Shown: positions 19,346-28,662, numbered from the stretch's first letter. The stretch: 64,000 nt of DNA from Stenotrophomonas oahuensis (GCF_031834595.1 NZ_CP115541.1:1957001-2021000); one strand, 5' to 3'. Program-made: numbers and translations. Notes: generated by a model from the letters alone, not told the origin.

Positions 19346-20442
19346 GTTCCGCAGTGTTGACCCCCTCCCAGCGTTACGCCGAAGGCGCAGCGCGGGGCGA
19401 ATGGCAGAACGACCCCGCCCAGCACGCCGCCCTGGCCGAGCTGGACCGCATCCACACCGCCCTGCTCGACAGCGACCAGGACGGCTGGCTGGATCGCCTG
19501 TCCGCGTTCTGGAAGAAGCCCGAGCCGGTCAAGGGCCTGTACTTCTGGGGCGGGGTGGGGCGTGGCAAGACCTTCCTGGTCGACCTGTTCTATGACGGGC
19601 TGCCGATCCAGCAGAAGTACCGCACCCACTTCCACCGCTTCATGCGTGGCATCCACGAGCGCCTGCGCGAGCACCAGGGCCAGAGCGACCCGCTGGCCCG
19701 CATCGCCCAGGAATGGCGCAACAAGCTGCGCGTGCTGGTGCTGGACGAGTTCTTCGTCACCGACATCGGCGACGCCATGCTGCTGGCGCGCCTGCTTGAG
19801 CGCCTGTTTGCCGAAGGGGTCACCCTGGTCACCACCTCCAATACGGCGGTGGAGAACCTGTACCTGAACGGCCTGCAGCGCGACAGCTTCCTGCCCGCCA
19901 TCGGCCTGCTGCAGACCTACTGCGTGGAGCTGTACGCCGAAGGCACCGAGGACTACCGCATGCGCGCGCTGACCCGCTCGCCGGTGTACCAGTCCCCGCG
20001 CGACGCCGGCAGCGACGCCTGGCTGGGCACCCGCTGGTCCGAGCTCAGCGGCGGCGAACAGGCCAAAGCGGGCAATATCGAGATCGAGGGACGCAAGATC
20101 CCGGTGCGCGGACGGGGCAAGAGCATCGCCTGGTTCGACTTCGCCGCCCTCTGCGAGGGGCCGCGCGGTCCTTCGGACTACATCGAGATCGCGCACGAGT
20201 TCAACACCGTGCTGCTGGGCGACATTCCGCACTTCGACCGCACCAACGAAGACGCCGCCCGGCGCTTCGTCAATCTGATCGACGAACTGTACGACCGCCA
20301 CGTCAACCTGGTCTGCACCGCCACCGACACCCCGGTGGCGCTGTACACCGGCACCCGCCTGCAGGGCGCGTTCGAGCGCACCGCCTCGCGCCTGATCGAG
20401 ATGCAGAGCGCCGAGTACCTGGGCACGCCCCACCGGGCGTGA
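19342..20442 (+). CDS. zapE: Cell division protein ZapE (AFG1-like ATPase)
   Basis: 366 residues. P-loop GGVGRGKTFLVDLF near residue 70, Walker B VLVLDEFFVTDIGDAM, sensor-like VTTSNTAVENLY, and the family motif FDFAALCEGPRGPSDY. ZapE is an FtsZ-associated ATPase needed for division under stress. The start overlaps the preceding stop by 4 bp, which implies translational coupling. Confidence 0.93.
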   Translation: MSSAVLTPSQRYAEGAARGEWQNDPAQHAALAELDRIHTALLDSDQDGWLDRLSAFWKKPEPVKGLYFWGGVGRGKTFLVDLFYDGLPIQQKYRTHFHRFMRGIHERLREHQGQSDPLARIAQEWRNKLRVLVLDEFFVTDIGDAMLLARLLERLFAEGVTLVTTSNTAVENLYLNGLQRDSFLPAIGLLQTYCVELYAEGTEDYRMRALTRSPVYQSPRDAGSDAWLGTRWSELSGGEQAKAGNIEIEGRKIPVRGRGKSIAWFDFAALCEGPRGPSDYIEIAHEFNTVLLGDIPHFDRTNEDAARRFVNLIDELYDRHVNLVCTATDTPVALYTGTRLQGAFERTASRLIEMQSAEYLGTPHRA

Positions 20443-20627
20443 TCCCGCGTTTGTTACGCCCACGTGATGCGTGCCGTTCCGTTTTTCACACACTGTTTTC
20501 GTCACCCGAAGACGTGTTTCCCCATTGACAGCGCAGTCCATTTCGACAGGTTCCAACCGTTCGTCGGACACCCTTATCGGCCAATCCTTGCGCCACAAGG
20601 GATTGGTGAAATCTCCTACATTTAGCG

Positions 20628-20660
20628 TTGACGATCCCTGACACCCCCACTATCTTGTGG
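20628..20660 (+). promoter_or_regulatory. Strong sigma-70 promoter of nrdA with an overlapping NrdR-box-like palindrome
   Basis: TTGACG at 20628-20633, a 17-bp spacer and TATCTT at 20651-20656 make a near-consensus promoter. The -10 box lies inside CCAC-TATCTT-GTGG (20647-20660), which resembles one NrdR box (consensus near ACACWATATAWTGTGT). I could not find a convincing second box one or three helical turns upstream. Confidence 0.65.
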
Positions 20661-20661
20661 C

Positions 20662-20925
20662 TGGCGGTTCCACCAACCCCAAGACGGGGCGGGCGGAACC
20701 ACAGGGAAGCCGGATCGTGCTTCCTGCCGACGAGCCGCCTGCCCACCGCAGACGGTGCCGGTTGCGACAGTCTCCGGGGGGAGAGGGCTGGTGTCACAAG
20801 GGGATCGCGTCTGTCGCGTCCCGTGAGACGCCGTTCTGCCACCCTGAGGCCCGTGCGCACCGGCCGGTTGCCAACCCTGTCGGCAATCGTAGTGCCCGCC
20901 CATATCACGCCTAGAGGACACCGCC
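20662..20925 (+). ncRNA. Long structured 5' leader of nrdA, possibly a divergent cobalamin riboswitch
   Basis: About 260 nt without a gene lie between the promoter and the GTG start. GGTTCC (20666) can pair with GGAACC (20695), followed at once by ACAGGGAAGCCGG; 31 nt later comes CTGCCCACCGCAGACGGTG, and near the end CCCGTGAG followed by CTGCC. The order and spacing recall cobalamin elements (the GGGAA to CTGCCC distance is 32 nt in the metE riboswitch of this window). However, the GGTGnAAnTCC and CCACTG boxes are not matched. It is certainly GC-rich and foldable; the riboswitch call is uncertain. Confidence 0.35.
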
Positions 20926-23340
20926 GTGAGCACCGAATCCAGCGCCACCATCGAGAAGAAGGAAAGCGAGTTCCTGCTGACCTCGCCGCCGACCTCCAAC
21001 ACGATGAGCGTGACCAAGCGCAACGGGTCGACCGAACTGGTGGACCTGAACAAGATCGTGCGCGCGGTGCAGCGTTCGGCCGAAGGCCTGCACGCGGTCG
21101 ATCCGATGCGCGTGGCCACCCGTACCATTTCCGGCCTGTACAACGGGGCCACCACGCAGGAACTGGACGAGCTGTCGATCCGCACCGCCGCCCTGCTGAT
21201 CGGTGAAGAACCCGAGTACGGCCGCCTGGCCGCGCGCCTGCTGGCCAACTACATCGCCAAGGAAGTGTCGGGCCAGGAAATCCACGCCTTCTCGCAGTCG
21301 GTGGGCCGTGGCCATGAAGTCGGCCTGATCAACGACCGCCTGCTGAACTTCGTGCAGACCAACGCGCGCAAGCTCAACGACGCCATCGACATCTCGCTGG
21401 ACCTGAACTTCGACTACTTCGGTCTGCGCACCCTGTACGACCGTTACCTGCTGCGCCATCCGCACACCCGCAAGGTGATCGAGACCCCGCAGCAGTTCTT
21501 CCTGCGCATCGCCAGCGCGCTGAGCGAGGACGTGCCGGAAACCCTGGCGCTGTACAAGCGCATGGGCAACCTGGACTACCTGCCGTCCAGCCCGACCCTG
21601 TTCAACTCGGGCACCACCCACGAGCAGCTGTCCTCGTGCTTCCTGCTGGACTCGCCGCAGGACTCGCTGGAATCCATCTACTCCAAGTACGGCGACATCG
21701 CCCAGCTGTCGAAGTTCTCCGGCGGCATCGGCGTCAGCTACACCCGCGTGCGTTCGCGTGGCTCGCTGATCAAGTCGACCAATGGTCACTCCAACGGCAT
21801 CGTGCCGTGGCTGAAGACCATGGATTCGTCCGTGGCTGCGGTGAACCAGGGCGGCAAGCGCAAGGGCGCGGCCTGCGTGTACCTGGAAACCTGGCACGCC
21901 GACATTGAAGATTTCCTGGAGCTGCGCGACAACACCGGCGACGAATCGCGTCGTGCGCACAACCTGAACCTGGCCAACTGGGTGCCGGACCTGTTCATGA
22001 AGCGCGTCGAAGCCGACCAGGAATGGTCGCTGTTCGATCCGCGCGTGGTGCCGGAATTCACCGACCTGTTCGGTGAAGCCTTCGAGCAGGCCTACCTGCA
22101 GGCCGAAGCCCAGGGCAAGGCCAACCGCACCATCTCCGCGCGCAAGCTGTACTCGCGGATGATGCGCACCCTGGCCGAGACCGGCAACGGCTGGATGACC
22201 TTCAAGGACAAGTGCAACCGCGCCAGCAACCAGACCCTGCGTCCGGGCAACGTGATCCACCTGTCCAACCTGTGCACCGAAATCCTGGAGGTCACCTCCA
22301 ACGATGAAACCGCGGTGTGCAACCTGGGTTCGATCAACCTGGGCAACCACTTCGACGAGCACAACGAGTTCGACTACGAGAAGCTGGCCGAAACCGTGCG
22401 CCTGGCCGTGCGTCAGCTCGACCGCGTCATCGACCTGAACTTCTACCCGATCGAAACCGCCCGCCGCGCCAACATGCGCTGGCGCCCGGTCGGCCTGGGC
22501 TGCATGGGCCTGCAGGACGTGTTCTTCCGCAAGCGCCTGCCGTTCGACAGCGCCGAAGCGCGCGCGCTGTCGAAGAAGATCGCCGAAACCATCTACTTCC
22601 ACGCCCTGGAGACCTCGGTCGAACTGGCGCAGGAACGCGGCAAGCACCCGTCGTTCAACGACACCCGCGCTGCCAGCGGCGAACTGCAGTTCGACGCCTG
22701 GAACGTGGTGCCGGAAGACGGCGCGCGCTGGGATGCCCTGCGTGCCCGCATCAAGGAACACGGCCTGCGCAACTCGCTGATCATCGCGATCGCCCCGACC
22801 GCCACCATCGCCTCCATCGCCGGCTGCTACGAGTGCGTGGAGCCGCAGGTGTCCAACCTGTTCAAGCGTGAAACGCTGTCGGGCGACTTCCTGCAGGTGA
22901 ACCGCTACTTGGTGAACGAGCTGAAGAAGCTTGGCCACTGGACCCCGGAAATGCGCGACACCATCAAGATGGCGGAAGGTTCGATCCAGGGCATCGCGCA
23001 GATTCCGGAAAGCCTGCGCCAGGTCTACCGCACCGCCTGGGAACTGCCGATGCGTTCGCTGATCGACATGGCCGCCGAGCGTGGCGCGTTCATCGACCAG
23101 TCCGCCTCGCTCAACCTGTTCATGGAAAGCCCGAGCATCGGTGCGATGTCGTCCATGTACATGTACGCCTGGAAGCAGGGCATCAAGACCACGTACTACC
23201 TGCGTTCGCGTCCGGCCACCAAGATTGCCAAGACCACGGTCAGCCACACCGCCACCGCGGCTCCGGAAAAGGTGTTCACCCCGGAAGAGGCCATCGCCTG
23301 CTCGCTGGAAAACCCGGAAGCCTGCGAGGCTTGCCAATAA
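20926..23340 (+). CDS. nrdA: Ribonucleoside-diphosphate reductase class Ia, alpha subunit
   Basis: 804 residues from a GTG start, with AGAGGA 7 bp upstream. An N-terminal ATP-cone (about 27-115, VTKRNGSTELVDLNKIVRAV) is the allosteric activity site. The catalytic barrel includes SSCFLLDS, KFSGGIGVSYTRVR, the active-site NLCTEI, TAVCNLGSINL and PTATIASIAGCYE. The C-terminal redox tail is CEACQ. It makes dNDPs aerobically together with NrdB. It is separated from nrdB by GTAG-type palindromes. Confidence 0.96.
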   Translation: MSTESSATIEKKESEFLLTSPPTSNTMSVTKRNGSTELVDLNKIVRAVQRSAEGLHAVDPMRVATRTISGLYNGATTQELDELSIRTAALLIGEEPEYGRLAARLLANYIAKEVSGQEIHAFSQSVGRGHEVGLINDRLLNFVQTNARKLNDAIDISLDLNFDYFGLRTLYDRYLLRHPHTRKVIETPQQFFLRIASALSEDVPETLALYKRMGNLDYLPSSPTLFNSGTTHEQLSSCFLLDSPQDSLESIYSKYGDIAQLSKFSGGIGVSYTRVRSRGSLIKSTNGHSNGIVPWLKTMDSSVAAVNQGGKRKGAACVYLETWHADIEDFLELRDNTGDESRRAHNLNLANWVPDLFMKRVEADQEWSLFDPRVVPEFTDLFGEAFEQAYLQAEAQGKANRTISARKLYSRMMRTLAETGNGWMTFKDKCNRASNQTLRPGNVIHLSNLCTEILEVTSNDETAVCNLGSINLGNHFDEHNEFDYEKLAETVRLAVRQLDRVIDLNFYPIETARRANMRWRPVGLGCMGLQDVFFRKRLPFDSAEARALSKKIAETIYFHALETSVELAQERGKHPSFNDTRAASGELQFDAWNVVPEDGARWDALRARIKEHGLRNSLIIAIAPTATIASIAGCYECVEPQVSNLFKRETLSGDFLQVNRYLVNELKKLGHWTPEMRDTIKMAEGSIQGIAQIPESLRQVYRTAWELPMRSLIDMAAERGAFIDQSASLNLFMESPSIGAMSSMYMYAWKQGIKTTYYLRSRPATKIAKTTVSHTATAAPEKVFTPEEAIACSLENPEACEACQ

Positions 23341-23355
23341 GAAGGCGTACCGGAT

Positions 23356-23464
23356 GCACCGACCAACGGTCGGTGCCTACCCGGTTGATCAGACATCCGG
23401 TAGGTGCCGACCGTTGGTCGGCACGGAACCCAACACCCGGTTCGTGCCGACCCCTGGTCGGCAC
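23356..23464. repeat. Three SMAG-type palindromes between nrdA and nrdB
   Basis: Stems at 23356-23376 (CACCGACCAACGGTCGGTG, then CTAC), 23404-23424 (GTGCCGACCGTTGGTCGGCA, preceded by GTAG) and 23444-23464 (GTGCCGACCCCTGGTCGGCA). They fill the 147-bp gap inside the nrdAB operon and could set the mRNA ratio by stabilising the nrdA end. Confidence 0.75.
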
Positions 23465-23487
23465 AACCATTTGAAGGACGAAACACC

Positions 23488-24507
23488 ATGGCCGACACCC
23501 GCAAGCAGATGCTGCTCGATCCCGGTTTTGAACTGACCCTGCGCCCGATGCGCTACCCGCAGTTCTATGACATGTATCGCAACGCGATCAAGAACACCTG
23601 GACCGTGGAAGAAATCAACTTCCAGATCGACATCAGCGACCTGCACACCAAGATGTCGCCGGGTGAGCGCCACCTGATCCATCGTCTGGTCGCGTTCTTC
23701 GCCACCGGCGACTCGATCGTTTCCAACAACCTGGTGCTGAACCTGTATCAGCATCTGAATGCGCCGGAAGCGCGCATGTACCTGTCGCGCCAGCTGTACG
23801 AAGAAGCGCTGCACGTGCAGTTCTACCTGACCCTGCTCGACAACTACCTGCCGGACCCGGAAGAGCGCGCCAAGGCGTTCTCGGCGGTGGAGAACATCGA
23901 CTCGATCAAGAAGAAGGCCGACTTCTGTTTCAAGTGGATCGACTCGATCCAGGACCTGCATCGCATCGAAACCCGCGAGCAGCGCCGCCAGTTCCTGCTC
24001 AACCAGATCTGCTTCGCCGCGTGCATCGAAGGCCTGTTCTTCTTCGCTGCGTTCGCCTACGTGTACTACTTCCGCTCGCGTGGCCTGCTCAACGGCCTGG
24101 CCTCGGGTACCAACTGGGTGTTCCGCGACGAAAGCGCGCACATGGACTTCGCCTTCGAATGCGTGGACGTGATCCGCGAGGAAGAGCCGGACCTGTTCGA
24201 CGACGAAATGAAGCAGCAGGTCTATGACATGCTGGCCGACGCCATCGAATGCGAAGTGCAGTTTGCCGAAGACGTGCTGTCCGGCGGCGTGGCCGGCATT
24301 TCCACCCGCGACATGCGCCAGTACCTGCAGCACTGCGCCGACAACCACTTCCACCGCCTCGGCATGGAAAAGAAGTACAACGTGCGCAACCCGCTCCCGT
24401 TCATGGAACTGCAGGACGTGCAGGAGCTGACCAACTTCTTCGAACGCCGCCCGTCGGCCTACCAGGTGGGCGTGCAGGGCGAAGTCGCCTTCGACATGAA
24501 CTTCTGA
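23488..24507 (+). CDS. nrdB: Ribonucleoside-diphosphate reductase class Ia, beta subunit
   Basis: 339 residues, ferritin-like radical subunit. Helices carrying the di-iron ligands are visible (AFFATGDSIVSNNL, EEALHVQFYLTLLD, FRDESAHMDFAFE). The C-terminus VAFDMNF fits the peptide that docks into NrdA. ATG 23488 follows AAGGACG. Partner of nrdA upstream. Confidence 0.96.
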   Translation: MADTRKQMLLDPGFELTLRPMRYPQFYDMYRNAIKNTWTVEEINFQIDISDLHTKMSPGERHLIHRLVAFFATGDSIVSNNLVLNLYQHLNAPEARMYLSRQLYEEALHVQFYLTLLDNYLPDPEERAKAFSAVENIDSIKKKADFCFKWIDSIQDLHRIETREQRRQFLLNQICFAACIEGLFFFAAFAYVYYFRSRGLLNGLASGTNWVFRDESAHMDFAFECVDVIREEEPDLFDDEMKQQVYDMLADAIECEVQFAEDVLSGGVAGISTRDMRQYLQHCADNHFHRLGMEKKYNVRNPLPFMELQDVQELTNFFERRPSAYQVGVQGEVAFDMNF

Positions 24508-24520
24508 GGTCACCGCCGCC

Positions 24521-24934
24521 ATGACCACTGCCGCCGACGTCGTCCCGCCCACCGAAGTGCGCATGGCCGAAATCGTCTTTCCCAACCACACCAACCATAT
24601 GGGCACCCTGTTCGGTGGCCAGGCGCTGGCGTGGATGGACAAGGCGGCGTTCCTGGCGGCGGCCCGTTATTCGCGCCGCACCGTGGTCACCGCGCGCTCG
24701 GACCAGGTCGACTTCAAGCTGCCGATCACCATCGGCCAGATGGTCGAAACCGTGGGTCGCATCGTTGAAGTCGGGCGCAGCTCGATGAAGGTGGAAGTGG
24801 AGCTGATCGCCGAAGATCTGCACACGGGCGAGCGCAAGCTATGCACCCGAGGGCACTTTGTGATGATCGCGCTGGACGAGAAGCACCAGCCCACCGCCGT
24901 GCCCGCCTTGCCGGCGGACATCGCCGGACCCTGA
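24521..24934 (+). CDS. Hotdog-fold acyl-CoA thioesterase (YciA/BACH-like)
   Basis: 137 residues. NHTNHMGTLFGGQALAWMDKAAFLAAARYS is the hotdog helix with the catalytic Asn/Asp region of the YciA/ACOT family. It hydrolyses short or medium acyl-CoAs in the cytoplasm; the substrate is not set by sequence. It starts 13 bp after nrdB and may be cotranscribed with it. Confidence 0.87.
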   Translation: MTTAADVVPPTEVRMAEIVFPNHTNHMGTLFGGQALAWMDKAAFLAAARYSRRTVVTARSDQVDFKLPITIGQMVETVGRIVEVGRSSMKVEVELIAEDLHTGERKLCTRGHFVMIALDEKHQPTAVPALPADIAGP

Positions 24935-24977
24935 ACCGGCAATTGCGATGGGGGCCTTGTGCCCCCATCTGCTTTTC

Positions 24978-25781
24978 ATGTCTACCCATCTGGCCGACTT
25001 CATCCACCGCGCCCGTCGCTTGTTCGTGCTGACCGGCGCGGGCTGCAGCACCGACTCGGGCATTCCCGACTACCGCGACGCCGACGGCCACTGGAAGCGC
25101 ACCCCGCCGGTGAACTTCCAGGACTTCATGGCCCTGCCGGCCACCCGCCAGCGCTACTGGGCGCGCAGCCTGCTGGGCTGGCCACGCTTCGGCCAGGCGC
25201 TGCCCAATGGCACCCACGCCGCCCTGGCCGCGCTGGAAGACCGCGGCCAGATGGAAGTGCTGCTGACCCAGAACGTGGACTGTCTGCACCAGCGCGCCGG
25301 CAGCCGCGCGGTCATCGACCTGCACGGCCGCCTCGACCAGGTGCGCTGCATGGGTTGTGAGGCGCGCAGCCCGCGCGAGGAGTTCCAGGACAGCCTGCTC
25401 GCGCTCAACCCGGAATGGGCGCATCTGGACGCCGCGCAGGCTCCGGACGGTGACGCCGACCTGGAGGGCGTGGATTTCGCTGCCTTCAGCGTTCCGGCTT
25501 GCCCGCATTGCGGCGGCATTCTCAAGCCGGACGTGGTGTTCTTCGGCGAAAACGTCCCGCGCGAGCGTGTGGCTGCGGTGCACGACCACCTGGGCCGGGC
25601 CGACGCCGTGCTGGTGGTCGGCTCCTCGCTGATGGTCTATTCCGGCTTCCGCTTCGTCCAGGCCGCCGCCAAGGCCGGCCTGCCGGTGGCGGCGCTCAAC
25701 CTCGGCCGTACCCGTGCTGATGATCTGCTGACCCTGAAGGTGGAACAGCCCTGCGCCCCGGCGTTGTCGTTCCTGTTGTAA
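24978..25781 (+). CDS. Sirtuin NAD-dependent protein deacylase
   Basis: 267 residues. NAD-binding GAGCSTDSGIPDYRD, catalytic His in QNVDCLHQRAGS...DLHGRL, and zinc cysteines CMGC (about 125) and CPHC (about 175). The Rossmann end has VVGSSLMVYSGF and LNLGRTRADDL. The layout is closest to class II (SIRT4-like) bacterial sirtuins. It removes acyl groups from lysines, using NAD and releasing nicotinamide, which links it to the NAD-salvage genes further on. ATG 24978 gives the usual short N-terminus. Confidence 0.9.
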   Translation: MSTHLADFIHRARRLFVLTGAGCSTDSGIPDYRDADGHWKRTPPVNFQDFMALPATRQRYWARSLLGWPRFGQALPNGTHAALAALEDRGQMEVLLTQNVDCLHQRAGSRAVIDLHGRLDQVRCMGCEARSPREEFQDSLLALNPEWAHLDAAQAPDGDADLEGVDFAAFSVPACPHCGGILKPDVVFFGENVPRERVAAVHDHLGRADAVLVVGSSLMVYSGFRFVQAAAKAGLPVAALNLGRTRADDLLTLKVEQPCAPALSFLL

Positions 25782-25782
25782 A

Positions 25783-25798
25783 GCCGGGCTTGCCCGGC
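25783..25798 (+). terminator. Hairpin just after the sirtuin gene
   Basis: GCCGGGC-TT-GCCCGGC, a perfect 7-bp stem two bases after the stop codon. Its arms match the AGCCGGGCTTGCCCGGCT core of the palindrome pair at 29044. It is probably a REP-derived transcript end. Confidence 0.55.
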
Positions 25799-25980
25799 TG
25801 CGCGGTCGTTGGCACGTCATTCTGCGGGCGCGTGGCGACGCGTTTGGCGGAATGGTACGCAAATGTGGTCGCGGCGCGGCTTGCCCGGCTGGGCCTTTCA
25901 CCGTTCCACACAAACGGTTGCCTGCAACCCCGCTTCAGAGTGCAATACCCACCGGTTTAACCCCCACGTCCGAGTCCCCC

Positions 25981-27087
25981 GTGAGCCAGCTTTTCTCCCC
26001 CGTCTCCTTTGGGCCGCTGCAGCTGCCCAACCGCATCGTCATCGCCCCGATGTGCCAGTACTCCGCCACTGACGGCCAGGCCAACGACTGGCACCGCCAG
26101 CACCTGGGCCAGTTATCCCAGTCCGGTGCCGGCCTGCTGATCCTGGAAGCCACCGCCGTGCTGCCCGAAGGCCGCATCAGCTGGGCCGACCTCGGCCTGT
26201 GGGACGACGCCACCGAAGCTGCCCTCGCCGGCGTGATCGCCTCGGTTAAAGCCTGGTCGCCGATGCCGCTGGGCGTGCAGCTGGCCCACGCGGGCCGCAA
26301 GGCCTCCTCGGCGCGGCCGTGGGACGGCGGTGGCGGGTTGCCGGCCACCGACCCGAATGGCTGGACAACCGCTGCACCGTCCGCACTGGCCTTCAATGAC
26401 CATCCGAAACCGGAAGCCCTGGATCTCGCCGGCATCGACGCCATCGTCGACGCCTTCGTTGCCGCCGCCCAGCGCGCCGAACGCATCGGCCTGGATCTGA
26501 TCGAACTGCATGCCGCGCACGGCTACCTGCTGCACCAGTTCCTGTCGCCGCTCAGCAACCAGCGCGAAGATGAGTACGGCGGCTCGCTGCAGAACCGCAT
26601 GCGCCTGCTGATCCGCGTGTTCGACGCCGTGCGTGAAGCGGTGTCCGACCGCATCTCGGTCGGCGTGCGTATTTCCGCCAGCGACTGGGTCGCCGGCGGC
26701 TGGGATATCGAACAGACCACCACGCTGGCGCAGATTCTGGACCTGCGTGGCTGCAACTTCCTGCACGTCTCCAGTGGTGGCCTCGACCCGCGCCAGAAGA
26801 TTCCGCTGGAACCGGGCTACCAGGTGCCGTTCGCGCAGGCGATCAAGGCCGCCAAGGTGCGCATGCCGGTCATCGCGGTCGGCCTGATCACCGACCCGTC
26901 GCAGGCCGAATCAATCCTGCGCCACGGTCACGCCGATGCAGTCGCGCTGGCGCGCGGCATTCTCTACGACCCGCGCTGGCCGTGGCACGCGGCCGCCGCA
27001 CTCGGTGACAGCATCACCCCCGCACCGCAGTACCTGCGATGCGAGCCGCGCGAAGCGCGCGGTGTGTTCATTGCGTCAAAGTCGTAA
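25981..27087 (+). CDS. Old yellow enzyme family NADH:flavin oxidoreductase (XenA/YqjM type)
   Basis: 368 residues from GTG 25981 (SQLFSPVSFGPLQLPNRIVIAPM). The class III OYE marks are PMCQYSATDGQANDWH with the FMN-tuning Cys, QLAHAGRKAS (the substrate His/Gln area), ELHAAHGYLLHQFLSPLSNQREDEYGG and VALARGILYDPRW. It is an FMN enzyme that reduces activated alkenes or xenobiotics. It is followed by a hairpin at 27121. Confidence 0.9.
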   Translation: MSQLFSPVSFGPLQLPNRIVIAPMCQYSATDGQANDWHRQHLGQLSQSGAGLLILEATAVLPEGRISWADLGLWDDATEAALAGVIASVKAWSPMPLGVQLAHAGRKASSARPWDGGGGLPATDPNGWTTAAPSALAFNDHPKPEALDLAGIDAIVDAFVAAAQRAERIGLDLIELHAAHGYLLHQFLSPLSNQREDEYGGSLQNRMRLLIRVFDAVREAVSDRISVGVRISASDWVAGGWDIEQTTTLAQILDLRGCNFLHVSSGGLDPRQKIPLEPGYQVPFAQAIKAAKVRMPVIAVGLITDPSQAESILRHGHADAVALARGILYDPRWPWHAAAALGDSITPAPQYLRCEPREARGVFIASKS

Positions 27088-27120
27088 CGACGTCTGATCA
27101 TTGTGTGGCGATTACGCCAC

Positions 27121-27151
27121 GGAGGCACTCACCTCAAACGTGAGTGTTTCC
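27121..27151 (+). terminator. Hairpin terminator after the old yellow enzyme gene
   Basis: CACTCAC-CTCAAAC-GTGAGTG followed by TTTCC, with flanking GGA/TCC extending the stem. It lies about 35 bp after the stop. Confidence 0.55.
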
Positions 27152-27284
27152 GCGGAATTGCCGCGCTCGGCACCGCCACTTCGATAGATATGGCCTTAAC
27201 TGGAACAAGCTGCACACTTTTCGATTCGACATCGGTAGCAGCCTCCACCTGCGGCGCATGGCCGCATATGTAAGGAGTAACACC

Positions 27285-27713
27285 ATGAAGTCGAAGGTAT
27301 TCGCAGCTGTGTTGATGTCGCTGATCGCCAGCCACGCATCGGCAGAGTGTCAGGGCGTCGCACCAACTCAGCAGGGTGCTTCTGGGGCTGAAGAACCGGG
27401 AGCACCGATCCAAAGCAAGGCGGATCTCCTGAAGTACCTCGGAGATCTGCCGGATCAATCCCCGCTCAGGGCACTCAGCGAGGATGCCCGCTCAAGCTTC
27501 ATCGCATCGCTGCGCTTCCACGAGGATGGACTGGCCAGCTTCTCCACGAAGGAAATGGAGCGTGGACTGACCCTTCGTCAGGCGCACGATGTCCTGGCCC
27601 TGTTCGGAATGCAGGAAGCAATACTGAAGCTGCCGATCGAGGCGACCAGCAAGCAGGAGGCTGAACTGCTGGAACAGATGAAGCGCCGGTGTCAGGCCCG
27701 GCGGTCGGCCTGA
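27285..27713 (+). CDS. Small secreted protein of unknown function
   Basis: 142 residues. Signal peptide MKSKVFAAVLMSLIASHASA with cleavage before ECQG. The mature part is helical and charged, with two cysteines (Cys 22 at the new N-terminus and one near the C-terminus, RRCQARR). TAAGGAG sits 9 bp before the ATG. I do not recognise the family. The end overlaps the convergent LysR gene by 22 bp. Confidence 0.7.
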   Translation: MKSKVFAAVLMSLIASHASAECQGVAPTQQGASGAEEPGAPIQSKADLLKYLGDLPDQSPLRALSEDARSSFIASLRFHEDGLASFSTKEMERGLTLRQAHDVLALFGMQEAILKLPIEATSKQEAELLEQMKRRCQARRSA

Positions 27714-28639
27714 GCCGCTGCATCCACCCGCCACGCCTCCGGCAGCCCCTCCACCACGTGCTCCATCAGCGCCCGTACCTTCGGCGTCAGATCACGGCGG
27801 TCGGTCACACACAGGTACAGCCGCATCGGTTCCGGTGAGGTATGCGCACCATCATCCGAAGCGAACAGCACCTGCAGGTTGCCGCGCACCAGCCACGGCG
27901 CGGCCACGAAGGCGGCCAGTCGGGCGATGCCGCCGCCGGCCGCCGCCATCGCGGCCAGCGCATCGATATCGTCGCTGACCAGGGCCGGATTCAGATCTGC
28001 ATCAAACGCCTGGCCATCGCGCACAAACCCCCAACGCAGGTGGCGGCCATCCACCGGGTAGCGGAACACCAGGCAACGGTGATCACCCAGGTCTTCCGGG
28101 GCTTCCGGCACGCCGGCCTGGGCCAGGTACACCGGCGAAGCACACACCACGAATGGCACCTGCGCCAGGGGGCGCGCGACCAGACCTTCTTCCAGCTGCG
28201 GGTCGATGCGGATGCTGACGTCCACTTCCTCATGCGCGTGATCCACGCTGCGGTCTGACAGCAGCAGTTCGATGTCCAACCCTGGGAAGCGCGCCTGCAG
28301 TGACGGCAGCAGCGGGGCCAGCACATGGCGACCGAAGGCGGCCGTGCTGGCAATGCGCAGTCGGCCTTCCGGCTCCGCTTCCGGGTCAGTCACCGCGTCC
28401 TGCGCGCGTTGCAGGTCGTCTTCGACGTGACGCACCTTGGCCAAGTACAGCGAACCCCGCTCGGTCAGCACCAGCCGGCGCGTGGTGCGGTTGAACAGGC
28501 GCACGCCCAGGTGGGTTTCCAGCCGGGCGATGTTCTGGCCAACAGCGGCGGAGCTGATGCCCAGCGTGCGCGCGGCCGCGGCCAGGCTGCCGGCGTCGGC
28601 GGTACGGATGAAGCTGCGGATGCAGTGAAGAATGTTCAT
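27692..28639 (-). CDS. LysR-family regulator (CrgA/AaeR subgroup)
   Basis: 315 residues from MNILHCIRSFIRTADAGS. LysR HTH SLAAAARTLGISSAAVGQNIARLE and effector domain GRLRIASTAAFGRHVLAPLLPSL. The use of AAVGQNIARLE places it in the subgroup often found divergent from small membrane or efflux genes. It is divergent from the DUF2798 gene, with a perfect palindrome in the gap at 28663. I chose the start at 28639 since the extra upstream residues would cover that palindrome. Confidence 0.87.
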   Translation of the reverse strand: MNILHCIRSFIRTADAGSLAAAARTLGISSAAVGQNIARLETHLGVRLFNRTTRRLVLTERGSLYLAKVRHVEDDLQRAQDAVTDPEAEPEGRLRIASTAAFGRHVLAPLLPSLQARFPGLDIELLLSDRSVDHAHEEVDVSIRIDPQLEEGLVARPLAQVPFVVCASPVYLAQAGVPEAPEDLGDHRCLVFRYPVDGRHLRWGFVRDGQAFDADLNPALVSDDIDALAAMAAAGGGIARLAAFVAAPWLVRGNLQVLFASDDGAHTSPEPMRLYLCVTDRRDLTPKVRALMEHVVEGLPEAWRVDAAAQADRRA

Positions 28640-28662
28640 GGTGACGCTATTGTCGCTGCTTG

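Noticed and set aside
17717..20598. Long minus-strand frames opposite the hydrolase and zapE genes
   Set aside because: They cover certain plus-strand genes and have no recognisable domain.
20911..23337. An 808-residue minus-strand open frame opposite nrdA
   Set aside because: The composition (His, Gln, Val, Arg rich, no domain) is the reverse complement of a high-GC gene, and nrdA is certain.
23356..23464. Regular short repeats that could suggest a CRISPR array
   Set aside because: The units are individual palindromes with variable spacing and GTAG ends, and there are no spacers or cas genes; they are SMAG-type repeats.
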